Of a stretch of 64,000 bases of DNA, positions 53,501 to 63,360 are shown in pieces (the first letter of the stretch is position 1; every line of letters begins with the position of its first letter). Where the stretch lies: the NCBI GenBank assembly GCA_038373865.1, contig JAXGGA010002354.1, positions 1 through 64,000 of the forward strand. The letters are read 5' to 3'. The position numbers and the translations under genes are program-made. The DNA comes from Uloborus plumipes. Lineage: Eukaryota; Arthropoda; Arachnida; Araneae; Uloboridae. Below the pieces are notes generated by a model that worked only from the letters and a program-made list of their open reading frames with translations, had not been told where the DNA came from and did not search any database.

Positions 53501-55855
53501 CATAATATAATTGATAGTGTATATAATTTTTAAAAAAATAATATAAGTGCCGCAAATCAAAAACCATTTTTTGCCACAATCGATTCAAAGCCCCCAAAAA
53601 TGGCGCAAACGTCCATAAGAAAATTCTACAGCATCGAAGGACCCCATTGCCAATTTTAACAAAGATCCGACCAAAACTGTTACTTTGTACTGTAAAAAAA
53701 TATGGGGTAGATCCCCATGAGGGGATGTACCTGCATAAGGACATTACAATCATTAAAATCATTCAAAAAAAAACATGCAGCTGTTCGAAAAAATCCTTGC
53801 GGGCCTGGATTCGATCTCATTCCATCAGGAACTTCAACCTGACGCGCAGAACCACTTGACCATTGGGTCGCTCGTTGAATTAAGGATTTACGATAACGCA
53901 TATTGTATTGGCGAGCAGCGATCTCGAGAAGAAGTTTTATAAATAATTTTTAAAAATTTTTCTAATTCAAAAATCGAAAATCGGGCTTCGAGGTCTGGTG
54001 GCCAGCCCCTTTGTGCTTTCGTGTAAAAAATTCCAGGTCCCTGCGTGCAATAGATTTGGCTGGAGAGCTCGGTCAAATGGACAGACAGGCAGACAGACAG
54101 ACAGACAGACAGACAGACACATTACACTTGCTTTTATTATTATAGATTAGATCTTAATTAATGCATAAAATAATAACAACAAGAAATTTATCATTTTATA
54201 GTGACAAAATATATTTTTTACAATTCACGAAATATTGCAATGTGTGTATCATATTTTAAAAATGACTTGTATTATTTTTTATTGATTTTTAGAGATATTT
54301 ATTTTTTAGCTGAAACTAACTCCATGCTTAGGAACTCAGTTAAAATACAGCTAGATAAGTAGTGCAGCAAATTGAAAATATATTACCATTTCACTTTGCC
54401 CCCACATTTCCTAAATCGTAATAAAAGTCATGCAATGAATTTCCGTAACAGTTTTTCCATGTTCGTAAATACTAAGTGAAGTTCCTCTATATTTCAAAAA
54501 AAAGTAACGTCAACCAAGTTATGAAACTCTTTGACTGTACCACGTCTAGGACATCCAGCAAAATCAACACATTTGAAATTTGGTACAAAACTATTTCATA
54601 TGCCGGAGGTTTGTACCTCGGAGAATTTTTTCAAAACCCGAATCAATTTTTTTTAAAGTTATTTTTTTTCAGTTAAAATTTACCACAAATAGCCCATTAA
54701 AGGGAAAATAGAATTCCTGTACCACTTAATATTCTATGCCATTCGGCAGAGCTTTTTCTTGTGCATAGGATGTAGTCTGTTCCAATTTTATGAGTTAATT
54801 AGAACAGGAGATGTCAGTGTTTCTACTTCAGCGAAAGTAATTTGCGAAACTCAATTCAAGCGCGGAGCTAAAGCGCCAAACCAGGGTGTAAAAAAATTAA
54901 TGACTTTTGAAAAAAAATTTAAAAAATCAGATTTTTTAAAAATTTAAATCCGATTTTTTTTTAAATCGGATTTTTTTTTATTTAAAAAAAATTAGAAACT
55001 TCAGTTATTCCATATTTATGAACGACTTACCTTTAAGTTTTTAAAAATACAAAAACATCTTTGAAGTAAAGCTTCACCAAAAAAACTGGATTCAATGCAA
55101 ATACATATGATTCTAATCACTTTTAATATCAACAAAATTATGAAATTCATTTTCTATCTGGTTGTTTTTATTTTTTCTTTTACTGAAAGTATATCACACA
55201 CATCCTATCATGTCCTTCCCCCCTCAATTCACTCTTAACACCTGCCTTGCAGCTGCATGTATTTTCTTTATTTCACATCTTAGTATATACAATTCTAGAA
55301 ATAACTAACAAAAGTGCAAACGTGGCTGCCATTTTTTGTGACTTTGAATGCCAGTAGCTATTATTCAGAAATCGTAACCTGAAGCCATATTTCAAACGTA
55401 AATATTTTTAATGGTTTACCACTACAACTTCTTAAAGCTTCATCATTATAGCGTTACATAATATCATTATAGATATCATTTGATATTTATGAACAGTGAA
55501 TGTTAACTACTTTCTCGCTATCATAATTTAAAATATCTATGTGAAAAAAAAAAGTTTTTTTTTTTAAAGCTACAAATGTTTATCCGGATAATTCAAATAC
55601 TCTGACCCACGAGGGCCGGATAAAAGACATTCTACTGTAGTTCACAAAAGACGAAATCCTTTATTATTGTAACAAATCTGGAATAACATTGCTTTGAGCA
55701 CGTTATAAAGTTAGCAACTTAAAACTGATTTTGTGTAAATTTTGAAGCAATACGAAGTAATAGTAAGTTGTATGTTAGTACAAAGGTATTTCTCGTCAGA
55801 ATTTCAAACTTAATTTTTTCAGTGATTTGCCGGGAGAACTTACCGTTAACTTCAT
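50537..55855 (-). CDS. Secreted Ala-Pro/Gly-Tyr repeat structural protein (cuticle-like)
   Basis: Three exons: 55844-55855 (ATG plus three codons, donor ACG|GTAAGT), 52039-52246 (acceptor ATAG|AAC, phase 0) and 50537-51966 (donor GGAG|GTTCTC, acceptor TTAG|GAG, phase 1). Together they give 1650 nt, 549 residues. The N-terminus MKLTNIPYLLSVIACAAALG is a clear signal peptide. Then come a Gly/Tyr/Ser segment (about 21-80), five to six copies of YRTISAPSYGG (about 80-145), about a dozen PVIQRVAAPA units (to about 260), QVYRAPAQVISAP units (to about 385), and four 20-residue SYTLGGTGGSYGVGNIGGA units, ending LRSYSGKSIK. No Cys or Trp is seen in the mature part. AAP-type repeats and a tiny first exon are usual in arthropod cuticular proteins; there is no Rebers-Riddiford chitin-binding motif. 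Cuticle, silk-associated or other matrix roles are possible. Confidence 0.8.
51967..52038 (-). other. Intron 2 of the structural gene, 72 bp
   Basis: GTTCTC donor and a pyrimidine-rich TTCTCTTTTAG acceptor. The phase-1 splice keeps the Gly-Gly-Ala reading continuous; without it the frame stops 15 nt after the donor. Confidence 0.7.
52841..53103 (-). pseudogene. Helitron PIF1-type helicase C-terminal fragment
   Basis: Reads IPITPTDMPIQFKRIQFPIR, then the motif V-like LAFAMTINKSQGQT and motif VI-like GQLYVACSRVGKPSSLFVLA, ending at a natural-looking stop. About 85 residues of a ~1400-residue RepHel protein. Upstream sequence is not in frame. Confidence 0.8.
53798..53880 (-). repeat. tRNA-like sequence (SINE head or tRNA relic) in the Helitron
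   Basis: On the minus strand: gagcgacccaatggtcaagtgg (A-box-like), a stem-loop with GAA in the anticodon position, and gatcgaatcc (B-box-like). Acceptor pairing is poor, so a functional tRNA is unlikely. Confidence 0.45.
54079..54118. repeat. (cagacaga)n microsatellite
   Basis: About nine cagacaga/caga units just inside the 5' end of the Helitron, a common position for simple repeats in these elements. Confidence 0.8.
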
Positions 55856-55913
55856 GTCCGGAGAAGTGTTGAGAAGGGGTTCTGTTGATGAAGATTCAAT
55901 AAACCACGACTGC

Positions 55914-55944
55914 AACTGACGCCTTCTTTTGACACCTTTATATA
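55914..55944 (-). promoter_or_regulatory. TATA box and initiator of the structural gene
   Basis: On the minus strand TATATAAAGG (55935-55944) is followed about 27 nt later by TCAGTT (55914-55919), the arthropod initiator. The predicted leader is about 62 nt to the ATG at 55855. TATA-Inr architecture fits a strongly, tissue- or stage-specifically expressed structural gene. Confidence 0.7.
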
Positions 55945-58235
55945 CATCCCCATTTGTATTCGAGCCTTGGAATGAGATGGTGTGCCGCCCTTGACCAAAA
56001 CAAAAGTTTTCGAAAAAAGAAAAGAAACCCTCCTCATCTGCCCAGTAACTTCTCTAACTAAATTCTCTTCACTCGTGTTCTAGTTTTTGTTTTGTTTTGT
56101 GTCCGTTGCGCATCTGCATATGTCAACACCATAAACACTTTCCAGTGACGAAAACGAGTTTCAAGAAAGAATTAAAAACAATTTGGTGTCAATCGTGAGG
56201 TTTTAGCCCAATGCGTCGGAAACCGTTTTGGAAGAGCTGCCTTGTGCAAGTCAATCAACTGTTTCAAAGACCGATCCATTGTAAAAAGTCAAAAAATTAA
56301 AGGGAATTAAAGAGTTGGTGATGAATTATCTCGTTAAAGATCATCAACGTTACTTTCTCTCCACCATTGTTCTGTTCTTTTTAATTTCGTTCGCAAAATC
56401 CCACTTGTCATGCTAACGAACACTGTTAATACCCTATCAACAGCAGTTTAGAACTTATTCCATGAGAGATGAGTTGGTGATGGCATGACCCAGCCATTTA
56501 GGGTTGACGTAATGGAAAAGAATGAATTTATGACCCCTCAAGGTGTTCTGGAGATGACAAAGATAAGGATCTGTTCGGATTTTTTTTGCCGTGATAGTTT
56601 GTAACTAACTTTCACCGCTTTAAAATGTATCCTTCACTTTGAGGAGATTGTTTTTCCCGATAAATAATCCTTCTAGTTTAGCCGATTAAGAAATGCGTTC
56701 GATGTTATAATTGTGTAGAAAAGCACGATTTCAATTACGAACGGAAGCAGTATTTATTTGAAAAATAACTGCTCTATTTTCTTCTACGGGCTTCTTATAA
56801 TAAAGGTTAAACAGTAGTCGGGTTCAGGGATGGGGCTATGACAGCCAAATAAATATCTTGAACTAAAAAAATTGATTGAATGTAGCTACTGCATATGTTT
56901 CGAGTATTTTCTCTAGTGGAGGATGCTAGGAACTATTTTCATAACATATTGTTTTCCAACCAATGAACGAACTTACCCCAGTGAATCAACAGTTCTCAAT
57001 TTTATACATATAAGTTTTGAAAGATTTTATTAAGATGAATTGGCAATAGTACCGTCCTTTTATATGCCCTAAAAGAAAATACCTACGAAATATTGTGCTT
57101 GTTCTCTGCCTGGGGGTATTCTTTTACCTGGTTCGGGAACCATTTTCAATCTACCCCCCTCTCCCCCCCCCCCCACTGATAAAACCTTGAAGCAAACCCA
57201 ATAAAGTTCTTTCAGTGTTTCTTTTTGATATCTGCTCGCTCTCGCTCACTAAATCGCTACCGAAATGTACTGCAGTAATTTGAATTAGTATACTAGCTAT
57301 TGATGAGGGTCGCAATACATTTCATACGTCACTTAGAGAAATAGGTTAGTCTGATATCGATGTAGTACGTCGTGTATATTTTTACTGCTCAGATGAAAAT
57401 GAAAATAAAGATGCTGGTTTCATTTGAATGTTACTTATCCTGTCAAATGTTTAATTTCAAATAATAATGCTAATTGTAAAAAGCTGAATATTCAACATAG
57501 TGAAACGTCGCAGTGTCTGAAAATGAAAAAAGCCGTTAAGTTTGAAAACAGTTTGAAACTTTTTAAAAAATGTGTTTCGAAACACAGCATTCTTTTATTT
57601 GTATTTCAGTAAAATCTCACTAATTGGGACTAACTGGGGAACCAGGTCGTCCCGTTTTTATTGAAAGTACGAATCAGTAGCGTAAGTAGACTAGGGTGCG
57701 CCTCCCTGCAAAATTTGTACGTGCCCCTTCCACCCTCCACTAAAATATAAAAAAAGTAAATAAAGTAGTGTACAAATTGAGTCCAGGCGCACAAACCAAC
57801 TACTGTACACAGTAAATGATCGTATGTTGTACGCTTTGAGATTTCATATAGCTTGTTTGCGGAGAGATGGCGTGTGAACTGGAAGAGGAAACAGACCCCT
57901 TCATTTTGTAATAGTTAGGAAAAGCGGGAAAACTAAATTTTTAAGAACGCAGTTTAATAGAGTTTTTACTTCTTTGCGTGATTTCACTGATCCTAACTGT
58001 AACAAAATTATGTATCTCTTTCCGTTTCAAGGTCACCCCCTACCTCTCAGCGGCCAAACTGTAACGTATTCTGCCCTTTTTTTCTGTATTCGGTTTCTCA
58101 GTTTGTTCTCCTTCAATTTCTAAAATTTTCTTAATTTTTGTAGAATAAATGTTTTTCCGTCATTTACAAAGTTTATACATTTAAATAGCTGTCTAATCAA
58201 GCGAGCCGGATCAAATAAAGTCTGGTTCATTAGGG
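55945..58235. other. Upstream non-coding region
   Basis: Candidate upstream regulatory DNA of the structural gene. A C-run at 57165. No gene or transposon end recognised. Confidence 0.5.
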
Positions 58236-58915
58236 TCTAGATTAAGGAAGTTTCTTGTATGTCATGACAAACATTTCTTTTGAACCTAGAAAAGGAATAA
58301 AAGCAGCTGTCCAGAAAAAGTCAAGTCCGGCCTATTAGGGTCTAAAATCTAGACCCTAATAATATAAAGCTTGACATCAAAGCTTTAACTGGATTCCATA
58401 AAACACAATGCAGCCATTAAAAAGGTAAAAATGAACAAATCTTAACCACCCTGCGGTTGGGCAGTCCCAGGAATACATGTTAATCAATTTTCTTCCAGAT
58501 TTCAATTAAAAAAAAAGCAGATTACTGAAACATGTTAGTATTCTTAATTTTGAAAAGTATGTAAAATGACATTGGTTACTTAAAGCGCTTCAAAAAACAA
58601 TTTTTCCTTTTCTTTTTTTGATGGAGAAGGGGTGAAGGAAAAAAAACTCTGTTTTAAAGCTGACTATTGTTTTATCATGCACATATTAAACTTCAAACTG
58701 AAATTAGGCCTTTAGAAATATGAATGTTTACCAGGGGCAATGCCATCTAATGTGCGTTCTTAGGGGAAGAGGGTGGGGGGCGATGGGTGTAATTCAACCT
58801 CCAAAAGGGGCGATGGGCCAAAAAAGGTTGGGAACCACTGGTCTAGATTAATAAAGTTTCCTTTGTGTCGAAAGACAAACATTTCTTGTGAACCTAAATG
58901 AGGACCAAAATGAAC
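58236..58915. repeat. Diverged direct repeats and a lone hAT end
   Basis: gtctagattaaggaagtttc...tgacaaacatttcttttgaacct at about 58239 recurs with changes at 58844-58905. Between them lie the palindrome ttagggtctaaaatctagaccctaa (about 58337) and, at 58838-58851, ggttgggaaccactgg, a typical hAT 3' end whose partner I did not find. Confidence 0.55.
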
Positions 58916-59483
58916 TAATAAGCATAACTATTTGAGGCTGTGTTCTAAGTTGCCACAAATCTCATTGTTGGGTAACTATTGTGTTTTATTTTCCGAGATT
59001 ATCATCTCAGATCTCCAGACAATTTTTTTCGACATGTTGAGAATTTTTTTTTTTTTGTCTGATGCTTGTTTCTTCCCACAAGATGTTGAGACACATATTT
59101 TTATTTATGCGATCTAGTTCCTAATTTAGAAGTTTTTTCACGTTTCGCAGGTCAAGCGAAAGCTAAGTTGTAATTAGCACAGTTTTCTCAGGCGAATGTA
59201 TAACGAACCATTGGAATCCATTCAAACCTCTAAATATAAGCCGTAAGTGCCCTTTTGTTAAATTAGTTTTCTTTTTCTGTTTTATTTACTTATTCTAAAA
59301 ATGGTAAAAATATATTAGTAATAAAATGTAAATAGTAAAAATGTTTTTAAAAAATCGTTAATTTAAAGAATTTTCGTTCAAATCGTGACATTTTGAGAAA
59401 TTGCGTGTTTTTAATTACCACGCTTTTATTTACCCCCGACGCAATAAGGTCATAAGTTAATGGGGTGTATAAGTTTGATGTGT
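58916..59483. other. Non-coding spacer
   Basis: Nothing recognised. Confidence 0.5.
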
Positions 59484-59491
59484 CTGTGTAT

Positions 59492-60125
59492 TAGGGTGGG
59501 GCGAAAAATAAAAAGTTTTGCAGATCAACTTCTAATAGTTGCCAAAAGTTGTCTTTGGTGATAGTTAGCTTTTGTGCAAAATTTGAGAAAAATCGGTTAA
59601 TATCTTCAGGGGGCGCTGCGATCGCAAAGTTTAACCATAGCTTTGTTATGGATTTTATGGTTAAAATACCAAAAAGAGTGCCTTTAGCTAGTCTCTTTGC
59701 GTTTTTTTTACTCAAAAGATGTTTTCATGCATTAAAAGCATATGAAATGACTCACATTGTTTTATATGATATATTTATATTTCAAAAAAATCACTATTTT
59801 TTTCATGTTTTTGTTTCTTTTTAAAGGCTTGAAATATAAATATATCATAAAAATAATTTTTTGTGAGTTATTTCATATGCTTTGAATGCATGAATATATC
59901 TTATGAGTAAAAAAAATGCAATGAGATTAGCTAACGGCTATTTGATCATATTTTAACCATAAAATCCCGATAAAAGCTATGGTTAAACTTTGCGATCGCA
60001 GCGCCCCCTGACGATAGTAACCGATTTTTCTCAAATTTTGCACAAAAGCTAACTATCACCAAAGACAACTTTTGGCATCTATTAGAAGTTGATCTGAAAA
60101 ACTTTTTATTTTTCGCCCCACCCTA
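59492..60125. mobile_element. Palindromic hAT-like MITE, 634 bp, perfect TSD
   Basis: TAGGGTGGGGCGAAAAATAAA and its inverse open arms of roughly 290 bp that pair along almost the whole element (gcgatcgcaaagtttaacca near 59620 and its inverse near 59985). Flanks ctgtgtat (59484-59491, 60126-60133) are identical 8-mers. Opposed 74- and 91-codon frames are palindrome by-products. Confidence 0.9.
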
Positions 60126-60133
60126 CTGTGTAT

Positions 60134-60463
60134 CTGTGTAATTGTCTGTGGTACTCTAGTGCCTAAATGGATGGACCGATTTTAAATAATTTTTTTTTTG
60201 TTTGATATGAAAGGAGGGTTGGTTGAGCGTCATCTTAGCTGAGTCAAGTTTTCGGATGATATTCATTAACGAAAATAATAATTAAAACCCTTTAAAACGT
60301 TTCTCGTGATTTCTTCATTGGAAACATACTTGAAATTTTCAAATAATAGTACCGAAGGAAAGCGAAAATTTTTCTTCGTCTGATTCAATGTGTTTAGAAC
60401 TTCCACGTTATATAGAACTCGAACTAAACCTTAGTCTTATTTACTAAAACACGTAAATGAGAC
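60134..60463. other. Non-coding spacer
   Basis: cctaaatggatggaccgatttt near 60162 resembles old repeat text; no gene. Confidence 0.5.
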
Positions 60464-60466
60464 TAA

Positions 60467-60615
60467 GGTAGGAATTCAAGTGAAACACCATTGCAATCGC
60501 TTCAAGGTGATCGCAAATTACAATCGCTACTGGAAGTCGAATTACATTAGAATCGCATCTCGTAGCGATTGCATTGGTGAGTTGCGATCGTCCATGTTTC
60601 ACTTGAATTCCTGCC
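60467..60615. mobile_element. PIF/Harbinger-like MITE, 149 bp
   Basis: GGTAGGAATTCAAGTGAAACA and the inverted TGTTTCACTTGAATTCCTGCC with taa on both sides (60464-60466, 60616-60618). The 3-bp TAA target duplication fits PIF/Harbinger. The interior is filled with gcgatcg/cgatcgc-type words. Confidence 0.75.
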
Positions 60616-60618
60616 TAA

Positions 60619-60946
60619 GCCTCAAATTAACGCGATTCGAAACCGGTGTCATTGTTGGTGGACAAGGAAAAAAAACTCAATTTAAAACGTTTATATGTTG
60701 CCAGTTTCTATTTTTTAACACTTAATGTACTTGTCATTGATTTTAGTATAAGGATTTTAAAAGGGTTTTCAATTTTCCCCTCTTTATTCTGCTTTTGCGA
60801 CCAATAAAGATTATCTTTCCTTTTCAGTGTTTAATATGATCTCTGGAAAGCAATTGAATATATTTAAATTTAAAATGCTTTCTGCCCACTGAAGTTCGTT
60901 TTAACATGAGGTGGGCAACAGGGTCGGTTTTGTTTTTAATTTTAAT
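60619..60946. other. Non-coding spacer between two MITEs
   Basis: Nothing recognised. Confidence 0.5.
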
Positions 60947-60949
60947 TTA

Positions 60950-61252
60950 GGCAGGGATTCAAGTGAAACAGGCAATCGCAAATTACAGTCGCGACTGGAA
61001 ATGAATTACATTAGAACGTTTCTTGATAAAAACATCGTGACATCAGCGTGACGTTTGCCTATGAAAAACGAGCTGGATAAAACGTCACAGCCTACTTGGC
61101 GAATAAGAGGAGATCGCTTGAGTGCTTGTGAGCTCTTATTGGCTCCACCCGTAGTGACGTCATGCCAATTTAAGTTGATGATAATGTAATTCACTTCCAG
61201 TAGCGATTGCAATTCGAAGCGATCGCAGTGCTGTTTCACTTGAATCCCTGCC
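60950..61252. mobile_element. PIF/Harbinger-like MITE, 303 bp, carrying the TGACGTCA repeat
   Basis: GGCAGGGATTCAAGTGAAACA and inverse, with tta on both sides (60947-60949, 61253-61255). Same family as 60467-60615. The middle (61015-61185) is a copy of the ~170-bp repeat at 20268. Confidence 0.8.
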
Positions 61253-61255
61253 TTA

Positions 61256-61872
61256 ATCTCAGTACTTGGTTTGGTATTTGTCTGTTCGTGCAATCTTGCA
61301 ACTCAATTTTCACCCATCTTCTGGATTCTTTTGAAATTTTGAATGTATCCTCAGATTCGATGATAATGCAACATTCTCTAATCTAATTACTTAATTAACG
61401 ATTAATTATCAGTTTATTTCAATTTTAATCAACATATTGACATAAGTCCTTCAATATGAAGACGAAAAAAGGCTCGTACAAATTAAAACTATGTATCATA
61501 TGTACGAACCCTTTATTTTTTTGCATCATATAATATATGTTCCAATGTTCCAAGGTAATGTAAATCTTAATTGTTTTTAACTTATTTCACGCTAAATTGT
61601 ACACGAGCCTTCAATTGAGAATTCATCGTTGATCACGGTCATTGTTGAACAATACCTTCTTTTAAATGTCTGTCATTTTGAAAGCAATGTACTTATACTT
61701 TAGATATGATCAAGTCTGAAAAATCTGAGATAAACCTGAAATATATCGCAAGTCTCTCCCAATATCTCATTGAAGTGTTTGAAATCTGATTACATACACA
61801 ATACTATAAAGCAGAAAATAGTTATTTAAATGAAAAGTGTTTTAAATTTACTAAAAATCTAACGTTTTTCCA
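61256..61872. other. Non-coding spacer
   Basis: AT-rich, nothing recognised. Confidence 0.5.
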
Positions 61873-61874
61873 TA

Positions 61875-62655
61875 CACTGCAAAAAAAGGTTGTTTTTGCA
61901 GTATAATAGTTAATTTTATAGTAATTTTACAGTCATAAATTGTGGAATTGCTAATTTTATAGTAATAAACTATAAAATTGCGATACTAGACTGCAAGGTT
62001 TCTTGACAAAAACATCGTGACGTCAGCGTGACGTTAGCCTATAAAAAACGAGCTTGATAAAGCGTCACAGCCTACTTGGCGAATTAGAGGAGGTTGCTAA
62101 CTGCTTGTGAGCTCTTATTGGCTCCGCCCTTAGTGACATTCAGTGTCAACTTAAGTTACTGTCGAGAAAAGTTTTACCGTAATAAACTGTAAATTGCTAG
62201 ATTTAGTTTATTACTGTGCATTTTACAGTTTTAAACTGGAACCTCTGCTTCCAGTATTGTTCTGTTGTTTTTACAGTATAATACAGCTAATTTTACGGTA
62301 ATAAACTATAAAATTGCTAGTTTTACAGTGATAAACTGTAAAGTTGCTAGTTCTACATTAAAAAACTGTAAAATAGCTAGCTTTGCAGTTTATTACTGTG
62401 CATTTTACAGTTTTAAACGTGAACCTCTGGTACTAGTATTATACTGTTATTTATACAGCATAATACAATTAATTTTGTGGTAATAAACTGTAAAATTGTT
62501 AATTTTACGGTATTAAGCTGTAAAATTGCTAGTTCTACAGTAAAAAACTGTAAAATAGTTTTTTTTACAGTTTATTACTGTGCTCTTACAGTTTTAAACT
62601 GAAACCTCTTCTTTCAGTATTATAGTGTAAAAACAACAGTTTAAATTTTGCAGTA
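61875..62655. repeat. acagtaa-type MITE with internal tandem repeats
   Basis: Starts TA-CACTGCAAAAAAAGG and ends AAATTTTGCAGTA-TA. The interior is a series of variants of taataaactgtaaaattgctagttttacag, and the block cagtttattactgtgcattttacag, followed by ttttaaactggaacctct, recurs at about 62207, 62386 and 62568. A copy of the 170-bp TGACGTCA repeat interrupts it at 61990-62163. Confidence 0.7.
61990..62163. repeat. ~170-bp TGACGTCA repeat, copy 3
   Basis: Begins actgcaaggtttcttgac and ends about gttactgtcgag. It keeps cgtgacgtcagcgtgacg; the second site has decayed to gtgacattcag. Confidence 0.75.
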
Positions 62656-62790
62656 TACTACTGTGACAGCAAATGTGAGTTTTTATGCTTGTGTTCACCC
62701 GAAACTTATTCTGAATGCAAAAAAACATTTAAGAAACGAACAACACATTTCAAAAAACGAAAACGAATACCTAAATTTGTTTTAAAATAT

Positions 62791-63297
62791 TGTTACAAAT
62801 CTTGTAAATAGTTGTTGTTTTTCCTGCCTTGCATCATTTTCATTAGTTTTGGTTTTATCTGACGTCATGTTGCAAAAGTATCTGAAGATATCACTTTTAT
62901 CACTAGTATACCGGCCCTGTAACGTTTTGTAGTTTTTACACTTGCCCTGCATTTAATAAGCGTGAAGACATTTTTCGCTCGGAGTGTTTTCTTTTTTTTC
63001 TTTTTCTTTTTATCGCTAGAACTTTCTCAATGGAATTGTTCAAGTTATGAATGATTTGGAATACTCCGGATATTTCTAGAATAGTGTCGTAATTTCTTTC
63101 CGTGTATAAATAGCCTTGAACACAGTTTTTAGTCAGTCAGTTGTTTTCAGATTTGATCTGGTGACTCGTTTTCGTTCGCTTGGCGAATGGTTGTTTTGCT
63201 TTTGTAATTGCTTAATTACTGTTCACGTTTGATACGTGGTGCTGAGTTACTGTTGAGAGTACAGTGTACTGTTTTGCTACCTAATTGCTGGATGTTC
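62791..63297 (+). repeat. Probable LTR (Gypsy-like) or promoter-bearing repeat
   Basis: Begins TGTTACAAATCTTGTAAATAG. It contains TATAAATA at 63105-63112 and tcagtcagttg about 28 nt downstream, a standard TATA-initiator pair of the kind found in LTRs. No partner LTR or gag/pol is in the window; the 3' side is overtaken by another repeat at 63298. Confidence 0.4.
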
Positions 63298-63360
63298 AGA
63301 GGCGTAGCTAGGGGTTGGCAGGAGTGGCTCTTGCCACGGGCGCAGCAACCAGGGGGGCGC
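63298..63360. mobile_element. hAT-like left end
   Basis: CAGAGGCGTAGCTAGGGGTTGGCAGG... is a typical start of non-autonomous hAT elements; the other end lies beyond the window. Confidence 0.5.

Larger units (their letters stand above)
52506..54146 (-). mobile_element. Helitron, internally deleted, 1641 bp
   Basis: On the minus strand the 5' end is TCTATAATAATAAAAGCAAGTG after an A. The 3' end is the GC hairpin ggcaacgccgggcgggtacagCTAG before a T. It holds the end of a PIF1-type helicase and a tRNA-like insert; the Rep nuclease and most of the helicase are missing. It sits in intron 1 of the structural gene, same strand. Confidence 0.9.
52247..55843 (-). other. Intron 1 of the structural gene, 3.6 kb
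   Basis: Consensus GTAAGT donor at 55843 and ATAG acceptor at 52247. It houses a Helitron at 52506-54146. The remaining 1.7 kb (54147-55843) is AT-rich without recognisable features apart from a string of aaatccgattttttttaaatcgga inverted words near 54925-54975. Confidence 0.75.

Noticed and set aside
53798..53880. Functional tRNA-Phe gene
   Set aside because: Poor acceptor and D-stem pairing, and it lies inside a Helitron.
58337..58361. Interstitial telomere repeat (ttaggg words)
   Set aside because: Only one ttaggg in each arm of a small palindrome; no tandem TTAGG array.
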